NCBI RefSeq assembly: GCF_000633395.1
Contig: NZ_AYMU01000005.1
Span: 186,001-250,000, forward strand
Length of the DNA stretch: 64,000 nucleotides
Reading direction: 5' to 3'
Origin: Pseudomonas sp. PH1b
GTDB lineage: Bacteria; Pseudomonadota; Gammaproteobacteria; Pseudomonadales; Pseudomonadaceae
The notes beneath the pieces were generated by a model that had not been told where the DNA came from, searched no databases, and was given only the letters and a program-made list of their open reading frames with translations. This document shows positions 43,281 through 51,878 of this stretch, one piece after another. Both the position numbers and the translations under genes were made by a program. How positions within the stretch are numbered: position 1 is the first letter of the stretch; each line of letters begins with the position of its first letter.

Positions 43281-45089
43281 TCAGAACCTCAGGTAGTTGG
43301 CGTTGTAGGTACGTTTGAATGAGTAGCCCAGGAGGTTCACCCCATTGATCTGGCGGCGCACGGTATCGCCCAGGCCCGGGCCGTTGCCGGCGATCACCGC
43401 GTGGGCGTTGTCCACCGGAGCGAGGATGTAGTCGGTGAGGGCGCGACCTTGCTGCAGGCTGCGGATCATCAGGAAGCCGTCCTCCAGGGCGATGTTCATG
43501 CCGTCGATGGGGGCAGCGCTTGAGTCGGCGTTGAGGGCCTGGTAGGTGCCGACCGTGGCCAGCCAGTTGTCCGTCAGCGGCACCGGTTCGACCCGTTCCC
43601 CCACCGCCAGCAACTGGCCGTGGCTCTTGGCGGTGAACACCCGATGGCCCTGGACCTTCATCACGTCCAGTTGCAGTTGGCCCAGGGGCCCGAGGTCCTG
43701 ATTCCAGAGCCCGAGCAACCTTTTGCGCACCCGCAGCCAGCCCTGTTCGTCGCGCAGCAGCTCGTAGCGCTCGCCAGCCAGCTCGGCGTACAGGCGTCGG
43801 TGCTGGTCGCGAATCCGCAGCACGCCCCAGCGGGTGGCGTAGAAACCCGCCAGCAGATGGCGATCCGCGGCTTCCGGAACCCTCCGGCGCTTGGCCTGCG
43901 GGGCTGCGGCCGGCGGTGGCTGTGCCGAGCTGCCGTGGGCCTGCAACAGCATGCGCAGAACCTGGGGCACCAGGGGTTGGGCCAGGGCCTCGCCGCTGTT
44001 GGCATTGCTCATCACGATCACCGCCAGCTGCTGCTCGGCCAGCACACTGACCTGGGCATGGAACCCTGCGCCAAAGCCGCTGTGCCGCCAGGTACGGATA
44101 CCCGGCCGGACCCACTCCTCGCCGCAGGGCGACAGGAACCAGCCCAGGCCTACCTGACAGTCGAAATCCAGCGGGTTGCCGGCGTTCTGCGCGCGGACCA
44201 TTTCGTTGATGGAGGCCGCTGACAGCAACTGCCGGTCCTGGTACCGGCCCTGGGCGAACAACATGCGCAGGTAGCGGCTCAGGTCCCGCGGGCTGGTCCA
44301 CAAGCCCTGGGCGGAAAGGTCGCGGACCAGGGCATCGCTGCTCGCGCCGTCTTCGTAGCCCCTTGCCCGGTAAGGCTGGGTGCGGCTGTCACCGACGAAA
44401 CTCGACTGGCTCATGCCCAGCGGGCGCAGCAGGCTCTTCTGCAATTGCTGTTCGAAATCCACGCCGCTGCTGCGCTCCACCGCTGCCCCGAGCAGGGCAT
44501 AACCGAGATTGGAGTAGGCGGTCTGGGTCCCCGGGGCGTTGCTCAGCCAAAGCCCGCTGAGCTTTCTCGGCAGTTCATCGAGGGCGTCGGGCCGATGTGC
44601 GTCGCGCAGGTATTCGCTGGGAATGCCGCCCTGGTGGCTGAGCAGGCGGCGCAGGGTTACCGCCCGGTCGGCGGCATCCTGGTCCTCGTGGAAACGCGAG
44701 CGCACATAGAACTCCCTGAGGGTGTCCTGCAGCGGCGCGTCCAGCTGCAGGCGCCCTTGCTCCACCAGTTGCATCACCGCGGTGGCGGTCAGCAACTGCG
44801 ACAGGGCGCCGGCGCGAAAGGCCGTGTTCTCGGTCACTTGCAGGCCCCGGGCCTGGTCGGCGAAGCCAAAGCCCCGGGCCCAGATCAGTTGCTGGCCGTC
44901 CACCAGGGCAATCGACAGCCCTGGCACCTGGTGCTCGGCCATCTGTTGCGGGATGTACTGCTTCAGGTAGCCGATGATGCTGGCGTAATCACCGGGTGCG
45001 ATGGGCGGCGGCGCCGGCGGCTGGCCGTTGCAGCCAAGGTTGCTCAAGAGCAGGCCCACCAGCGGCAGGCCGAGACGTTTGCGGGACAT
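43281..45089 (-). CDS. mipB: Serine-beta-lactamase-fold lipoprotein with lost active site (MipB-like)
   Basis: A 602-residue envelope protein. It has a lipoprotein-type signal (PLVGLLLSNLGC, lipidation at Cys20), a class C beta-lactamase/EstB fold over residues ~35-390 and a C-terminal ~200-residue beta-rich domain. The SxxK position reads GALSQ: Ala95 replaces the nucleophile and Gln98 the lysine. The YSN motif (TAYSNLGYALLG) remains. It is therefore unlikely to hydrolyse substrates and more likely a binding or sensing protein, matching the proposed role of MipB. An upstream TTG at 45107 is possible but weaker. Confidence 0.8.
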   Translation of the reverse strand: MSRKRLGLPLVGLLLSNLGCNGQPPAPPPIAPGDYASIIGYLKQYIPQQMAEHQVPGLSIALVDGQQLIWARGFGFADQARGLQVTENTAFRAGALSQLLTATAVMQLVEQGRLQLDAPLQDTLREFYVRSRFHEDQDAADRAVTLRRLLSHQGGIPSEYLRDAHRPDALDELPRKLSGLWLSNAPGTQTAYSNLGYALLGAAVERSSGVDFEQQLQKSLLRPLGMSQSSFVGDSRTQPYRARGYEDGASSDALVRDLSAQGLWTSPRDLSRYLRMLFAQGRYQDRQLLSAASINEMVRAQNAGNPLDFDCQVGLGWFLSPCGEEWVRPGIRTWRHSGFGAGFHAQVSVLAEQQLAVIVMSNANSGEALAQPLVPQVLRMLLQAHGSSAQPPPAAAPQAKRRRVPEAADRHLLAGFYATRWGVLRIRDQHRRLYAELAGERYELLRDEQGWLRVRKRLLGLWNQDLGPLGQLQLDVMKVQGHRVFTAKSHGQLLAVGERVEPVPLTDNWLATVGTYQALNADSSAAPIDGMNIALEDGFLMIRSLQQGRALTDYILAPVDNAHAVIAGNGPGLGDTVRRQINGVNLLGYSFKRTYNANYLRF

Positions 45090-45280
45090 GCAGCACCCGA
45101 GGGCCAATTGGATGTGCGGATCCTAGGGAAGGGCGGCGCAGCAGTCTTTGGCAGCTTTGTCGGGAAACTGTCAAAGAGTGTTAAACCCCGATTGCGCTCA
45201 CGCCGCCAGCCCCTGGTGCCTGGAGCTGACGTGGCGAGGCGCTGATGAAATTTTCACAAATGCCCGGGTAAGCTGCGCGT

Positions 45281-45440
45281 CTCTTTGGGGAGTAACCTGC
45301 CACCGCGCACCGCGGTGGCGCCCGTATCAACACTCTCGGCAACCTGCCGTGGTACGGGCACCGTTTCGGTTGGTGAGACCATCGACATACCTGCGCTGAA
45401 GTCGGGCGCGTGGGCATGTCGTGGACTCAAGCCCGACCGG
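45281..45440 (+). ncRNA. yybP-ykoY manganese riboswitch
   Basis: The leader starts CTTTGGGGAGTAACCTGCC, carrying the GGGGAGTA hallmark of the yybP-ykoY aptamer. It ends with GGTTGGTGAGACCATCGACATACC, the second conserved part. A TCGGGC/GCCCGA stem close to the ribosome-binding site (about 45400-45440) may form the expression platform. The aptamer senses Mn2+ and classically precedes mntP, as here. Confidence 0.85.
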
Positions 45441-45450
45441 AAGACTCAAC

Positions 45451-46023
45451 GTGAACCCAGCCTCGATCATTTTCCTCGCCTTTGCCATGTCCACCGATGC
45501 CTTCGCCGCCGCGGTGGGCAAGGGCTCGGCCATGCTCAAGCCACGCCTGTTGCAAGCTTTGCGCATTGGCTTGATCTTCGGCGTCATTGAAGCCATCACC
45601 CCGGTGGTGGGTTGGTTCATCGGCCAGGCCGCAAGCCAATGGGTGTCCCATTGGGACCACTGGATAGCCTTCGGCCTGCTGCTGGTACTGGGCCTGCACA
45701 TGATCTACAACGGCCTGCGCCTGGAAACCGAAGCCGAAGAAGAGGCACCACGCAAGCAGGGCTTCTGGCTGCTGGCCGCCACCGGTTTTGCCACCAGCAT
45801 CGATGCCCTGGCCGTGGGGGTGGGCCTGGCCTTCGTCGACGTGAACATCTGGGTGGCGGCGGCTGCCATTGGCCTGGCGACCATGACCATGGTCACCCTG
45901 GGCGTGATGCTCGGCCGGGCCATTGGCACGGTGATGGGGCAGCGTGCAGAAGTGCTGGGCGGCCTGGTGCTGATCATTGTCGGCTCGGGGATTCTCTACG
46001 AGCACCTGAGCGCAATGGCTTGA
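45451..46023 (+). CDS. mntP: Manganese efflux pump
   Basis: A 190-residue inner-membrane protein of the MntP/DUF204 family with six helices in two repeats. The repeated Asp motifs [13 protein letters not shown] and [13 protein letters not shown] are the known transport residues. The GTG start at 45451 follows GGAAG. Directly preceded by a manganese riboswitch, so it should be induced by excess Mn2+. Its TGA stop overlaps the -35 of the next gene's promoter. Confidence 0.95.
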   Translation: MNPASIIFLAFAMSTDAFAAAVGKGSAMLKPRLLQALRIGLIFGVIEAITPVVGWFIGQAASQWVSHWDHWIAFGLLLVLGLHMIYNGLRLETEAEEEAPRKQGFWLLAATGFATSIDALAVGVGLAFVDVNIWVAAAAIGLATMTMVTLGVMLGRAIGTVMGQRAEVLGGLVLIIVGSGILYEHLSAMA

Positions 46024-46050
46024 CTCTGTAGTAGCTACAGGGTTTTTACT
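46020..46050 (+). promoter_or_regulatory. MerR-type metal-responsive promoter
   Basis: TTGACT (46020-46025) and TTTACT (46045-46050) are separated by a 19-base spacer filled by the dyad CTCTGTAG/CTACAGGG. A long 19-20 base spacer with a centred dyad is the signature of MerR-family promoters (CadR/ZntR/CueR type). The regulator gene is not in the window. Confidence 0.7.
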
Positions 46051-46079
46051 GGCGATCACAGCACAGTGGAGTGATCGAC

Positions 46080-46355
46080 ATGGGTTTTTTCAAGCGGTTG
46101 TTGGCGGGGCAGCATGGCGCTGGGCATGGCGGCGGGCATGGTGGTCACGGCGGTTCCCGGGGCGGTCATCACGGCGCCGGGGCCTCCACACAAGGGGGCA
46201 GTCCTTGCCCGCGATGCCGGGCGCTGAACCCGGCATCCGCGCGGTTCTGCCAGCAATGCGCGGCGTCTTTGGTGGCGGCGGGCTGTGCCCAATGCGGTAC
46301 GCCACTGGCCGCCGGGGCGCGGTTCTGCGGGCAGTGCGGCCGCGCCTCGGGCTGA
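46080..46355 (+). CDS. His/Gly-rich double zinc-ribbon protein
   Basis: A 91-residue protein. After MGFFKRLLAG comes a His/Gly-rich stretch with about seven histidines (GQHGAGHGGGHGGHGG then HHGAG), then two zinc ribbons: CPRCRALNPASARFCQQC and CAQCGTPLAAGARFCGQCG. Both parts suggest binding of Zn, Cd or similar metals. The start follows GGAG. The MerR-type promoter just upstream suggests metal-induced expression, hence a metal buffer or chaperone. Function untested. Confidence 0.75.
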   Translation: MGFFKRLLAGQHGAGHGGGHGGHGGSRGGHHGAGASTQGGSPCPRCRALNPASARFCQQCAASLVAAGCAQCGTPLAAGARFCGQCGRASG

Positions 46356-46370
46356 GGCGCGGCGCAGCGG

Positions 46371-46937
46371 CTACAGGGCTAGGCTGTGGATCACCTGGGT
46401 GGCGTCGTCGGGATCGATGGCGCTGCGCATGCCGAGAACCTTCGCCAGCCGGCGCATGCTGTAGTTGGACGCGGCGTCCACCGAATACAGCTGCTGGAAA
46501 CCATTGTGCCGGGCTTCGTCGATCAGGTGCTGCATCAGCAGCGCCCCAAGCCCCTTGCCTTGCCATTCATCGGCGATGGTCACGGCGAATTCGCAGCGCC
46601 AAGGCTGGTCGTCGACCTGGGCGTAGCGGCTGATACCGACTTCCCGCAGCTCGCCGTTGTCGTGCACCAGGGCCACGTAGGCGACTCGTTGCGGGGTGCC
46701 GACATCCATCAGCTGATCGAGCAGTTGCTCGCCGACTTCCTTGATCTCACCGAGAAAACGCTGGTGCCGGGTCACCGGGGAGAGGTTTTCGATAAAGGCT
46801 TTCTCGCGCTCCCGGTCCTGGGGCCGTAGCGGACGGATCAGCACATGGCTGCCATCGCTCAAGGCGTCGATCCAGTATTGGCCTTGCTGTGCCGGGAAGG
46901 GCGGTTGGACGAGGATATCGAGAGCGCTGCTGGACAT
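46371..46937 (-). CDS. GNAT-family acetyltransferase
   Basis: A 188-residue N-acetyltransferase. The acetyl-CoA loop is in VTIADEWQGKGLGALLMQHLID. The LIRPLRPQDREREKAFIENLSP start resembles the GNAT domains fused to acyl-CoA synthetases (Pat-like), but here it stands alone. The start at 46937 follows GGAGAC. The acceptor substrate is unknown. Confidence 0.87.
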   Translation of the reverse strand: MSSSALDILVQPPFPAQQGQYWIDALSDGSHVLIRPLRPQDREREKAFIENLSPVTRHQRFLGEIKEVGEQLLDQLMDVGTPQRVAYVALVHDNGELREVGISRYAQVDDQPWRCEFAVTIADEWQGKGLGALLMQHLIDEARHNGFQQLYSVDAASNYSMRRLAKVLGMRSAIDPDDATQVIHSLAL

Positions 46938-47130
46938 GATCAAGTCTCCGGAAAACCAAAGGGCGAGCAATTGCCTAGAGCTTCACCCCGCAGGCGAGGC
47001 ACACCCTTGACCGACATCAATATCTGCGCTGTCACCGGCCCGCTGGCGATCACCGGTCAGGTTCCGCGCCGTCTGGGCCGGCCCTTTGGCCGGGTGCGGC
47101 AAACCGGCGCAGCACCGTCGGGGCGGCCCC

Positions 47131-47619
47131 TTATCGCTGCAGGTCCAGGCGCGCATGCCATTGCGCGATGGACTCCTCGGGGTAGTGCTCGAACTGCAGG
47201 TCATGGGGGTGCCAGTCGATCTCCACCCAGGGCGCCCTGGAATCGAGCATCAGGTGGGTGTGCTCCGGCGGCACCGGCAAGGGCGTGTCGATGGCCGAGG
47301 CAAAGGGGTGGATCAACTCCGGCCACTGCGGGCTGAACAGCCACAGTCCCGAGCCGCAGAGGCTGCAGAAATGCCGCTCGGCGCTGCTGCGTCGGGCCCG
47401 GTGGGCCCCGGGCTGCTTGATCAATGCCCGATAGACGCTGAGGTGACGGCGGCCTTGAACCTTGAGGCTGGCGGCATCGCCGCCGAGGTTGATGGCATAA
47501 CCGCCGCCGCCCTGGGTCTTGCGGCAGATCGAGCAGTAGCAGCGTTGATAGGGGTAGGGGTGGGCGCTGTCCAGGCTGAAGCGGACGGCGCCGCAGTGGC
47601 AGGAACCTTCGAGTTGCAT
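47131..47619 (-). CDS. GFA-family zinc-binding protein
   Basis: A 162-residue protein of the glutathione-dependent formaldehyde-activating enzyme (GFA/Mss4-like) fold. Cysteine pairs occur in GSCHCGAVRF, RCYCSICRKTQG and HFCSLCGSGLW, which bind zinc. Many members lack proven activity on S-hydroxymethylglutathione; the true function here is open. Start after a GGAGG. Confidence 0.88.
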   Translation of the reverse strand: MQLEGSCHCGAVRFSLDSAHPYPYQRCYCSICRKTQGGGGYAINLGGDAASLKVQGRRHLSVYRALIKQPGAHRARRSSAERHFCSLCGSGLWLFSPQWPELIHPFASAIDTPLPVPPEHTHLMLDSRAPWVEIDWHPHDLQFEHYPEESIAQWHARLDLQR

Positions 47620-47819
47620 GGGGACCTCCGGGAGTGCGTCAGCAACCTGCCCAAGCCTAGCCGCTGGCAGTGCCGCACGGGGGCTGGCCCGGTGGTTGGC
47701 CCGGGCAAAACCGTGCAGGCATTTGGCTATTAACCCTAGTGCCTAATGGTCTTTTCACCGGTATTGGCCCGCGCAAACCCTGATCTACGCTGTCGATCAG
47801 GATACCCAGGAGGCAAGAC

Positions 47820-49535
47820 ATGGACCGTCAGCGTGGCAGCAACCCTATCCCACGGCAGCTCGTTCTCGGCGTGCTCGGAAGTGGCATGGCCCTGCTGGGG
47901 GCGTTCGCCCAGGCGGCGCCGGTGAGCATCAGCATCTCGCCCACGGTGCCCGCCGATATCCCCGGAGGCGCGCCCCAGGCATCCCTGGCCCAGGCTGCGG
48001 CGTTCGCCTGGCAGGAGTTCATTGCCCTGAACTGGCCGGCCCAAGCCGGGCAGCGCGATGTGCCTGATACCCGGCAGTTGTTCGGTGCCCAGACCGGTCC
48101 CCTGGTGTGGCAGACCTACCGCAGCAAGGTGGAGATTTTCCCGGGCAATGGCAACGCCAGTGTCGGACCACCCGGCTATCCGGGCTCCGGGGCGCGGGGC
48201 AACTATGGCTATAACTTTCCCCCTACCTACAACTACGCGGTCAAGGTCGAGGCCTGCGCCGGCCAGGCCCCGGTGCGGCAGCCGGCCTGGATCAACCTCG
48301 ACGAAACCACCCAGATCGGTCTCGACCAGATGTTCGCCGGGGCATCGCCTGCGACCCCTGTCGGCGGCAACTCCCAGCCCCAGCTGGTGCGCTTCCTGGC
48401 CAAGGCCAATCAGGTGCAATACGCCTATGTGGCGGCCAATCAGTACTGGTACGCCAACCCCTCGCTGCGTCAGGCCGCGAACGCCTTCAATACAGCGGTC
48501 AAGCAGAAGCCGCCGGTATTCCCCTCTGGCCCGCGGGTCAACTTTCCCAATGGCACCATCGAGGTCAAGTCGGCCTGGCGCAAGCTCGGCCCCGGGGAGA
48601 ATCCGTCGCGATTCCATGTGCAGACCGTGCGTTTCTACGAGCGGCAGAAGGCGCCGAACAGCGGCCTCTGCTATTTCGAGGATCAGTGGGCCATGGTTGC
48701 GCTGCACATCATCCAGAAGACCCCCAGCGCCCCGAGCTTCATCTATGCCACCTTCGAGCAGGCCGACAACATCCTGCTGGCCAATGGCCGGGCGGTAGAA
48801 GACCAGGACGGCACCATCGTCAACCGTCCGCCGACTGCCGATCCCACCACGCCCAGGTTGAACTACCAGGACGGGATACCGACTCCCCAGCAACCCAACT
48901 TGCCGTTGGTCAAGGCCAGTGGCGGTTTCTGCAAGCCTGGAAAGCAGCTGTATTTCCAAGAGCAGAACAAACCCGGGCTACCGTCTGGCGGGCCGATCTG
49001 CGTCAACCAGCGCTATGAGTCGATCACCCCGGATGTGGTGCAGGTCAATCAGGCCGCGCATCGGGCGATCCAGGACTACAACCAGGCTCGCAAGATCAGC
49101 AACTCTCCCTGGCTGTACTACAAGCTGGTCTCGGTCCAGGCCCAGCCGTTCGACACCACGCAGATATCCAGGACCGATATCAGCCATGGGCGCGGGGTTT
49201 ACTACCAGGCCAATATCATGGTGGAAACCGACTACACCCTGCAGCAGTTCAGGGGGCGGATTGCCACCAACGGTGCGCCGACCTCCTTTCAGGCGGCCGG
49301 TACGCCACCGCCGCCGAACGTGTTCTCCCAGCCGAGCAGAACCTCCGCGGTGCAGGGGGTGAACATGGGGGGCTGCATGGGCTGCCATGGCAACGCCCAG
49401 GTCGCCGGTTACGACTTCAGCTTCATCCTGCAGGGCGGCAATGTCCGGCTGCCCGAGGCCGCGGGCGCCGAATCGGCCGCGGCCGCCAGTGTGCGTTATC
49501 TGCAGTTGTTCAATCCGCATATCGAAGGGGAATAA
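47820..49535 (+). CDS. Secreted hypothetical protein with one CxxCH motif
   Basis: A 571-residue protein with a signal peptide (cleavage near FAQAAP) and no membrane helices after it. It is rich in Pro, Asn and Gln, as in periplasmic proteins. Near the C-terminus MGGCMGCHGNAQ provides a single CxxCH, possibly a c-type haem site. A few other cysteines are scattered. I do not recognise the family. The start follows AGGAGG. The 116-residue gene two bases downstream is surely co-transcribed. Confidence 0.7.
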   Translation: MDRQRGSNPIPRQLVLGVLGSGMALLGAFAQAAPVSISISPTVPADIPGGAPQASLAQAAAFAWQEFIALNWPAQAGQRDVPDTRQLFGAQTGPLVWQTYRSKVEIFPGNGNASVGPPGYPGSGARGNYGYNFPPTYNYAVKVEACAGQAPVRQPAWINLDETTQIGLDQMFAGASPATPVGGNSQPQLVRFLAKANQVQYAYVAANQYWYANPSLRQAANAFNTAVKQKPPVFPSGPRVNFPNGTIEVKSAWRKLGPGENPSRFHVQTVRFYERQKAPNSGLCYFEDQWAMVALHIIQKTPSAPSFIYATFEQADNILLANGRAVEDQDGTIVNRPPTADPTTPRLNYQDGIPTPQQPNLPLVKASGGFCKPGKQLYFQEQNKPGLPSGGPICVNQRYESITPDVVQVNQAAHRAIQDYNQARKISNSPWLYYKLVSVQAQPFDTTQISRTDISHGRGVYYQANIMVETDYTLQQFRGRIATNGAPTSFQAAGTPPPPNVFSQPSRTSAVQGVNMGGCMGCHGNAQVAGYDFSFILQGGNVRLPEAAGAESAAAASVRYLQLFNPHIEGE

Positions 49536-49537
49536 GC

Positions 49538-49888
49538 ATGGCGCTCAACAGTTTCAAGGATGTGCAGAACCTTCTCGACAGCTACGTCGCGCAGAACAAC
49601 CTGCCCATATCGGGGGCTCCCCATGAGGCCTTCTGGCAGACCAGCTATCAGGCCTTCGTCACCGGCAACGTACCCGGGGTACAGGACCCCAATACCGGCC
49701 AGGCGCTGCCGATCCTGAGCAAGGGCGATGGCGCCCACTCGAACATCATCTACGCCCTGAGCGGCACCGCGGGCACTTACTGGGGGCCGGAAGGGGCGTT
49801 CGGCCCGATGCCTCCGGGCGGCCCTTCCATGCCCCAGGCGCAGATCGATGAACTCAGTGCCTGGATCAGCAATGGCTGCCCGCAGTAA
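49538..49888 (+). CDS. Partner protein of the CxxCH gene
   Basis: A 116-residue protein without a clear signal peptide, not recognised. Motifs include PHEAFWQTSYQAFVTGNVPGVQ and a C-terminal QIDELSAWISNGCPQ; a -W-x-x-x-G-C-P end is reminiscent of c-type cytochrome subunits. It starts after AGGGG, two bases after the preceding stop, so it likely works with that secreted protein. Confidence 0.65.
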   Translation: MALNSFKDVQNLLDSYVAQNNLPISGAPHEAFWQTSYQAFVTGNVPGVQDPNTGQALPILSKGDGAHSNIIYALSGTAGTYWGPEGAFGPMPPGGPSMPQAQIDELSAWISNGCPQ

Positions 49889-49914
49889 CGCCTTCAGCCT
49901 GACCACCTCAGCCA

Positions 49915-49945
49915 TGCCCCGGGGGCACTAGCCCCTGGGGCCTTG
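49915..49945 (+). terminator. GC-rich hairpin after the CxxCH pair
   Basis: GCCCCGGGGGC and GCCCCTGGGGC flank ACTA with one mismatch, followed by CTTGCC. The T tract is short, so strength is uncertain. It separates the pair from the convergent LysR gene. Confidence 0.55.
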
Positions 49946-49968
49946 CCGTGTCCGAGGCGTGGCCGGCC

Positions 49969-50886
49969 TCACTCGCCAGCCTGGCTGGTGGCAGGTTGCA
50001 GCGCCGTTGGCATCAGCGTCGCGATCAGCGCCCGCACGGTGCCGGGCAGGGCTTCCAGTTCGCGAACGATGATGCTGCGTTCACGAATCGCCCAGCTCTC
50101 ATCCAGCTTCACCGTCACCAGCTGCATGGTCCGGCTGTGCCGCAGTGCGGCGGACTCGGGAAGGATGCCGATGCCGACCCCGGCCTCGACCATGCGGCAG
50201 ATCGCCTCGAAGCTCGACACCTGGATGCGCAGCGACAACTGCTTGCCCAGGCGCTCCACGTGCTCACGCAGGAAGCTCAGCAAGGTGCTGCCTTCATGCA
50301 GGCCGATGTGCTGGTAATCCAGGGTCTGTTCCAGGGTCACCGACGCCTGGGCGGCCAGCGGGTGGTCCACCGGCACCGTCAGCACCAGGTGATCGGTGCT
50401 GAAGTGCAGCACCTGCAGGCCGGCGGCCTCCACGGGGCCGGCGATGATGCCCATGTCCGAGGTGCCGTCCAGCACCCCGCGGACAATGTCCCGGGACAGG
50501 CGCTCCTGCAGGTCCACCGTGACCCCTGGGCGCTGGGACAGGAAGCCTGCGAGTATTTCCGGCAGGAACTCGGTGACCGCCGTGGTGTTGGCGAAGATGC
50601 GGATGTGCCCGGTGGAATCGCCGCCGTATTGAGTGAACTCGCTTTTCAGGTAATCCACCTGGCGCATGATCAGTCGCGCGTGCTGCAGCAGGCGTTCACC
50701 GGCCGGAGTGACCTCCACGCCGCGGCTGTCGCGGTACAGCAGGCGGGTTTCAAGCTGACCTTCCAGGGCCTTGATCCGCGCACTGGCGGCGGCGGGGGAG
50801 AGAAAGGCCCGGCGTGCCCCCTGGGTCAGGCTGGGGGATTCGGCGATATGGATAAACAGGCGTAGGTCCGCCAGATCGAAATGCAT
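49969..50886 (-). CDS. LysR-family regulator of the itaconate genes
   Basis: A 305-residue LysR-type regulator. The winged helix-turn-helix (residues 1-60: LRLFIHIAESPSLTQGARRAFLSPAAASARIKALE) is followed by an effector-binding domain. It is divergent from ich with a 130-base gap containing a 6-bp dyad. The P. aeruginosa itaconate cluster has a LysR gene in the same place (PA0877, from memory). It probably activates the cluster in response to itaconate or its CoA ester. Confidence 0.88.
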   Translation of the reverse strand: MHFDLADLRLFIHIAESPSLTQGARRAFLSPAAASARIKALEGQLETRLLYRDSRGVEVTPAGERLLQHARLIMRQVDYLKSEFTQYGGDSTGHIRIFANTTAVTEFLPEILAGFLSQRPGVTVDLQERLSRDIVRGVLDGTSDMGIIAGPVEAAGLQVLHFSTDHLVLTVPVDHPLAAQASVTLEQTLDYQHIGLHEGSTLLSFLREHVERLGKQLSLRIQVSSFEAICRMVEAGVGIGILPESAALRHSRTMQLVTVKLDESWAIRERSIIVRELEALPGTVRALIATLMPTALQPATSQAGE

Positions 50887-50918
50887 GTCCGGGCTCCTGT
50901 GGGCGCAAGGCGTTCAGC

Positions 50919-50938
50919 ATAAACGAACGCCGGTTTAT
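50919..50938. promoter_or_regulatory. Candidate LysR operator
   Basis: ATAAAC and GTTTAT flank GAACGCCG, giving a perfect 6-bp dyad in the divergent LysR/ich gap. It is 33 bases before the LysR start and about 80 before ich. Confidence 0.5.
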
Positions 50939-51016
50939 AGAAATGCAAATTCTCGGTACGCGGTCGGCCCTTGCATGATGGCCGCCATCACCCTTGCGTA
51001 TGAGGATCCTGCCTAT

Positions 51017-51844
51017 ATGAGTGCCATCGACCCCCGTGCCTGGATCGGCCGCAGCCAGCGAATTGACGACGCGTTCAACCACTGCCTGCTGGCGCGCATC
51101 GCCGCCACCCTGGGCCAGGCAACGCCCGCCCCCGGCGAGGCCCTGCCGCCCCTGTGGCACTGGTGCTTCTTTCAGCAACCACAACCGGCCTCGGCCCTGG
51201 GGGCGGACGGCCATCCCGCCCGGGGCGGCTTCCTGCCGCCGGCAGACCGGCGCAACCGCATGTGGGCCGGTGGTCGCCTGGAGTTCCATGAGCCGTTGCG
51301 CGCCGGCGCCGAGGCCAGTTGCCTGAGCCGCATCATCCAGGTCGAGGAAAAGGCCGGGCGCACCGGCAAGCTGTTGTTCGTCACCCTCTGCCACGAATAT
51401 TCCCAGGATGGCCGGCTGGCCCTGCGCGAGGAGCAGGACATCGTCTACCGCGAGCCGACCCCACCGCGACTGCAGGGCAGCGAGGCACTGATCGAGGGCG
51501 ACTGGCAGGAAAGGCTGGAACCGAGCCCGACCCTGCTGTTTCGCTACAGCGCGGTGACCTTCAACGGCCATCGCATCCATTACGACCAGCCCTATGCCAC
51601 CGCCACCGAGGGCTACCCGGGGCTGGTGGTGCACGGCCCGCTGATCGCCACCCTGAGCCTGGCAGCCTTCTGCCGCGCCAACCCTGCGGCGCGCCTGCGG
51701 GCTTTTGCCTACCGCGGCCTGCGCCCCTTGATCGCCCCCCAGCCCTTTGTGGTGGGCGGGCGCATCAGCGCCCCCGGCCACGCCGAACTCTGGGCCGGCG
51801 ACGAAGCCGGGCTGGCCCAGCGCGGCGCCGTGCAATTCGACTGA
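51017..51844 (+). CDS. ich: Itaconyl-CoA hydratase, MaoC/mesaconyl-CoA hydratase-like
   Basis: A 275-residue hotdog-fold hydratase. The N-terminal half resembles the FAS1/MaoC dehydratase domain (WHWCFFQQPQPASALGADGHPARGGFLPP). The C-terminal half has the R-hydratase motif SAVTFNGHRIHYDQPYA with the catalytic Asp/His pair. In itaconate breakdown it turns itaconyl-CoA into (S)-citramalyl-CoA. The order LysR-ich-dehydrogenase-PrpD-ict-ccl supports this over a mesaconate route. Start at 51017. Confidence 0.82.
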   Translation: MSAIDPRAWIGRSQRIDDAFNHCLLARIAATLGQATPAPGEALPPLWHWCFFQQPQPASALGADGHPARGGFLPPADRRNRMWAGGRLEFHEPLRAGAEASCLSRIIQVEEKAGRTGKLLFVTLCHEYSQDGRLALREEQDIVYREPTPPRLQGSEALIEGDWQERLEPSPTLLFRYSAVTFNGHRIHYDQPYATATEGYPGLVVHGPLIATLSLAAFCRANPAARLRAFAYRGLRPLIAPQPFVVGGRISAPGHAELWAGDEAGLAQRGAVQFD

Positions 51845-51878
51845 ATTCCAACAACAACCCGGGACGGAGAGCCTGTTG

